Positions 63,135 through 64,000 of a stretch of 64,000 nucleotides of DNA are shown here, piece by piece (the first letter of the stretch is position 1; each line of letters opens with the position of its first letter). The stretch spans positions 124,001 through 188,000 of the forward strand of contig NZ_CP059067.1 of the NCBI RefSeq assembly GCF_017795745.1. The letters are read 5' to 3'. Source of the DNA: Rhizobacter sp. AJA081-3. Lineage in GTDB: Bacteria; Pseudomonadota; Gammaproteobacteria; Burkholderiales; Burkholderiaceae_C. Under the pieces are notes generated by a model. It was given only the letters and a program-made list of their open reading frames with translations, was not told the origin of the DNA and ran no database searches. Both the position numbers and the translations under genes were made by a program.

Positions 63135-63791
63135 TTACCTCGCGGCCGGGGTGGATTCGGCCTTGATGCGCTGCACCAGGTTCAGGAAGCTGATCTTCGC
63201 GGCCTCCAGGCCGTCGACGATCTCGCTGGTGCGTGCCTGCAGGAAGGCGTGGATGAGCAGGAACGGGATCGCCACCGACAGCGCGAAGGCGGTGTTGTTC
63301 ATCGCGATCGAGATCGAGGCCGACAGCAGCTCGGCCTTCTCGGCCGGGTTGACGGCTGCCACCGCGGTGAAGCCCTTGATCAGGCCGATGATGGTGCCCA
63401 GCAGGCCGACCAGCGTGATCACGTTGGCCAGCGTGGCGATGTAGTGGGTGCGCTTTTCCAGGCGCGGCACGATTTCCATCATGCCTTCTTCCATCGCGTT
63501 GTCGATGTCCTCGCGGCGCGCCGGGCTCTGCATGCGCTCCAGTCCGTTGGCGACGATCTTGCCGATCGCGGCATCCGAGCCGGAGGCGACGTTGTGCACC
63601 TCCTTGAACTTGCCGCTCTGCAGCAGCGGCAGCACCTTCGCCCACAGCTTGCGGTTCTGGGCGCGGGCCTTGTTCAGGAAGACCCAGCGCTCGATGGCGA
63701 TGGCCAGGCCGACGGCCATGATCGCGATGCTGAAGTAAATGGCAACGCCGCTGTCCTGAAAGAACTTGACGGCGAAATCGAGGACGCTCAT
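63135..63791 (-). CDS. exbB: ExbB/TolQ/MotA-type proton channel protein
   Basis: This 218-aa inner-membrane protein has three TM helices (about residues 15-35, 105-130 and 148-172). The conserved segment is YIATLANVITLVGLLGTIIGLIKGF (TM2), with NTAFALSVAIPFLLIHAFL in TM3. It forms the motor stator with ExbD and energises the TonB-like protein at 61024-62121. It follows the partial gene to its right by 39 bp. Confidence 0.9.
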   Translation of the reverse strand: MSVLDFAVKFFQDSGVAIYFSIAIMAVGLAIAIERWVFLNKARAQNRKLWAKVLPLLQSGKFKEVHNVASGSDAAIGKIVANGLERMQSPARREDIDNAMEEGMMEIVPRLEKRTHYIATLANVITLVGLLGTIIGLIKGFTAVAAVNPAEKAELLSASISIAMNNTAFALSVAIPFLLIHAFLQARTSEIVDGLEAAKISFLNLVQRIKAESTPAAR

Positions 63792-63830
63792 GGGCTTCTC
63801 CTGTGACGACTGACTTGGGGTGATTCGGAT

Positions 63831-64000
63831 TCAGGGCCGCGCGGGTGCCGCAGCGGCCGGGGGGGCGCTGGTCTTCGACTGCAGCTGGGCGTCGTACTGC
63901 AACTGGCGGCGGAACACATCGCGGTCGACCGGCGCGAGCGCCTCGTCGAGGATGCTGGCGCCGGGCCGGCCGGCCAGGTCGCCGGGCAGCGGCTTCTTCC
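63831..64000 (-). CDS. C-terminal end of an unidentified protein (partial)
   Basis: The frame is open from the window edge to a TGA at 63831 (56 residues seen, including SILDEALAPVDRDVFRRQLQYDAQLQSKTSAPP and an Ala/Pro tail). It is the gene immediately upstream of exbB on the same strand and probably in the same operon. In related gene clusters a TPR or outer-membrane protein stands here, but nothing seen settles its family. Confidence 0.6.
   Translation of the reverse strand, partial: KKPLPGDLAGRPGASILDEALAPVDRDVFRRQLQYDAQLQSKTSAPPAAAAPARP

Noticed and set aside
1-64000. tRNA, rRNA, insertion sequence or prophage
   Set aside because: No cloverleaf, rRNA segment, transposase, integrase or flanking terminal repeat was recognised on reading both strands.

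Overview
This is a GC-rich chromosomal window that looks like a betaproteobacterium of the order Burkholderiales (Rubrivivax/Leptothrix/Ideonella-like). That placement is an inference from codon bias, gene families and the nap, C-P lyase and DUF6803-type gene content. Genes are tightly packed and no gap exceeds about 265 bp. No rRNA, tRNA, CRISPR array, insertion sequence or prophage was seen.

Left part (1-31.5 kb), respiration, signalling and catabolism. A periplasmic nitrate reductase locus (napF divergent from napDAGHBC) meets a convergent mobB, whose product completes the Mo cofactor of NapA. Next come a small repeat protein, a LysE-type exporter, a nitronate monooxygenase, a TPR-EAL protein with degraded EAL motifs, a response regulator/histidine kinase pair, two small exported proteins and a CZB-type chemoreceptor. 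A nine-gene minus-strand operon (17.7-25.5 kb) joins a branched-chain-type ABC importer to a complete class I cytochrome P450 system (P450, [2Fe-2S] ferredoxin, reductase) and a MarR regulator. Its upstream region holds tandem inverted repeats that may be MarR operators. A B12-dependent ribonucleotide reductase, a class II glutamine amidotransferase, a small exported His/Cys-rich protein with a DUF6803 membrane protein, and a nitroreductase follow. Four FNR-type boxes (TTGAY-N4-RTCAA) lie before napD, the nitronate monooxygenase, the chemoreceptor and the His/Cys-rich protein.

Middle part (31.5-57.2 kb), a probable phosphorus-starvation island. It holds a PhoD alkaline phosphatase, a PlcP-like metallophosphoesterase, ugd translationally coupled to an MGDG-synthase-like glycosyltransferase with psd upstream, a membrane-anchored class III aminotransferase, a small His-rich membrane protein, an SqdX/MgtA-like glycosyltransferase, lplT with a divergent pyruvate-kinase-like gene, and a phosphite dehydrogenase (ptxD). 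The ptxD gene sits in a phnF-DUF1045-phnN-ptxD operon that diverges from phnGHIJKLM, while phnCDE plus a PhnZ-like HD gene converge on phnM. Direct repeats resembling Pho boxes (two CTGTCAY-like heptamers, 11-bp period) precede eight of these transcription units. My reading is that the cell replaces phospholipids with glycolipids (DAG from PlcP, UDP-glucuronate from Ugd, transfer by the coupled glycosyltransferase) while scavenging phosphate esters, phosphite and phosphonates.

Right part (57.2-64 kb). Small housekeeping and stress genes (a YdjM-like membrane protein, a hemerythrin, a YbaN-like protein, a His-rich CDF metal exporter, a 72-codon gene) precede a minus-strand ExbB-ExbD-ExbD-TonB-like operon. 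The gene upstream of exbB is cut by the window end.
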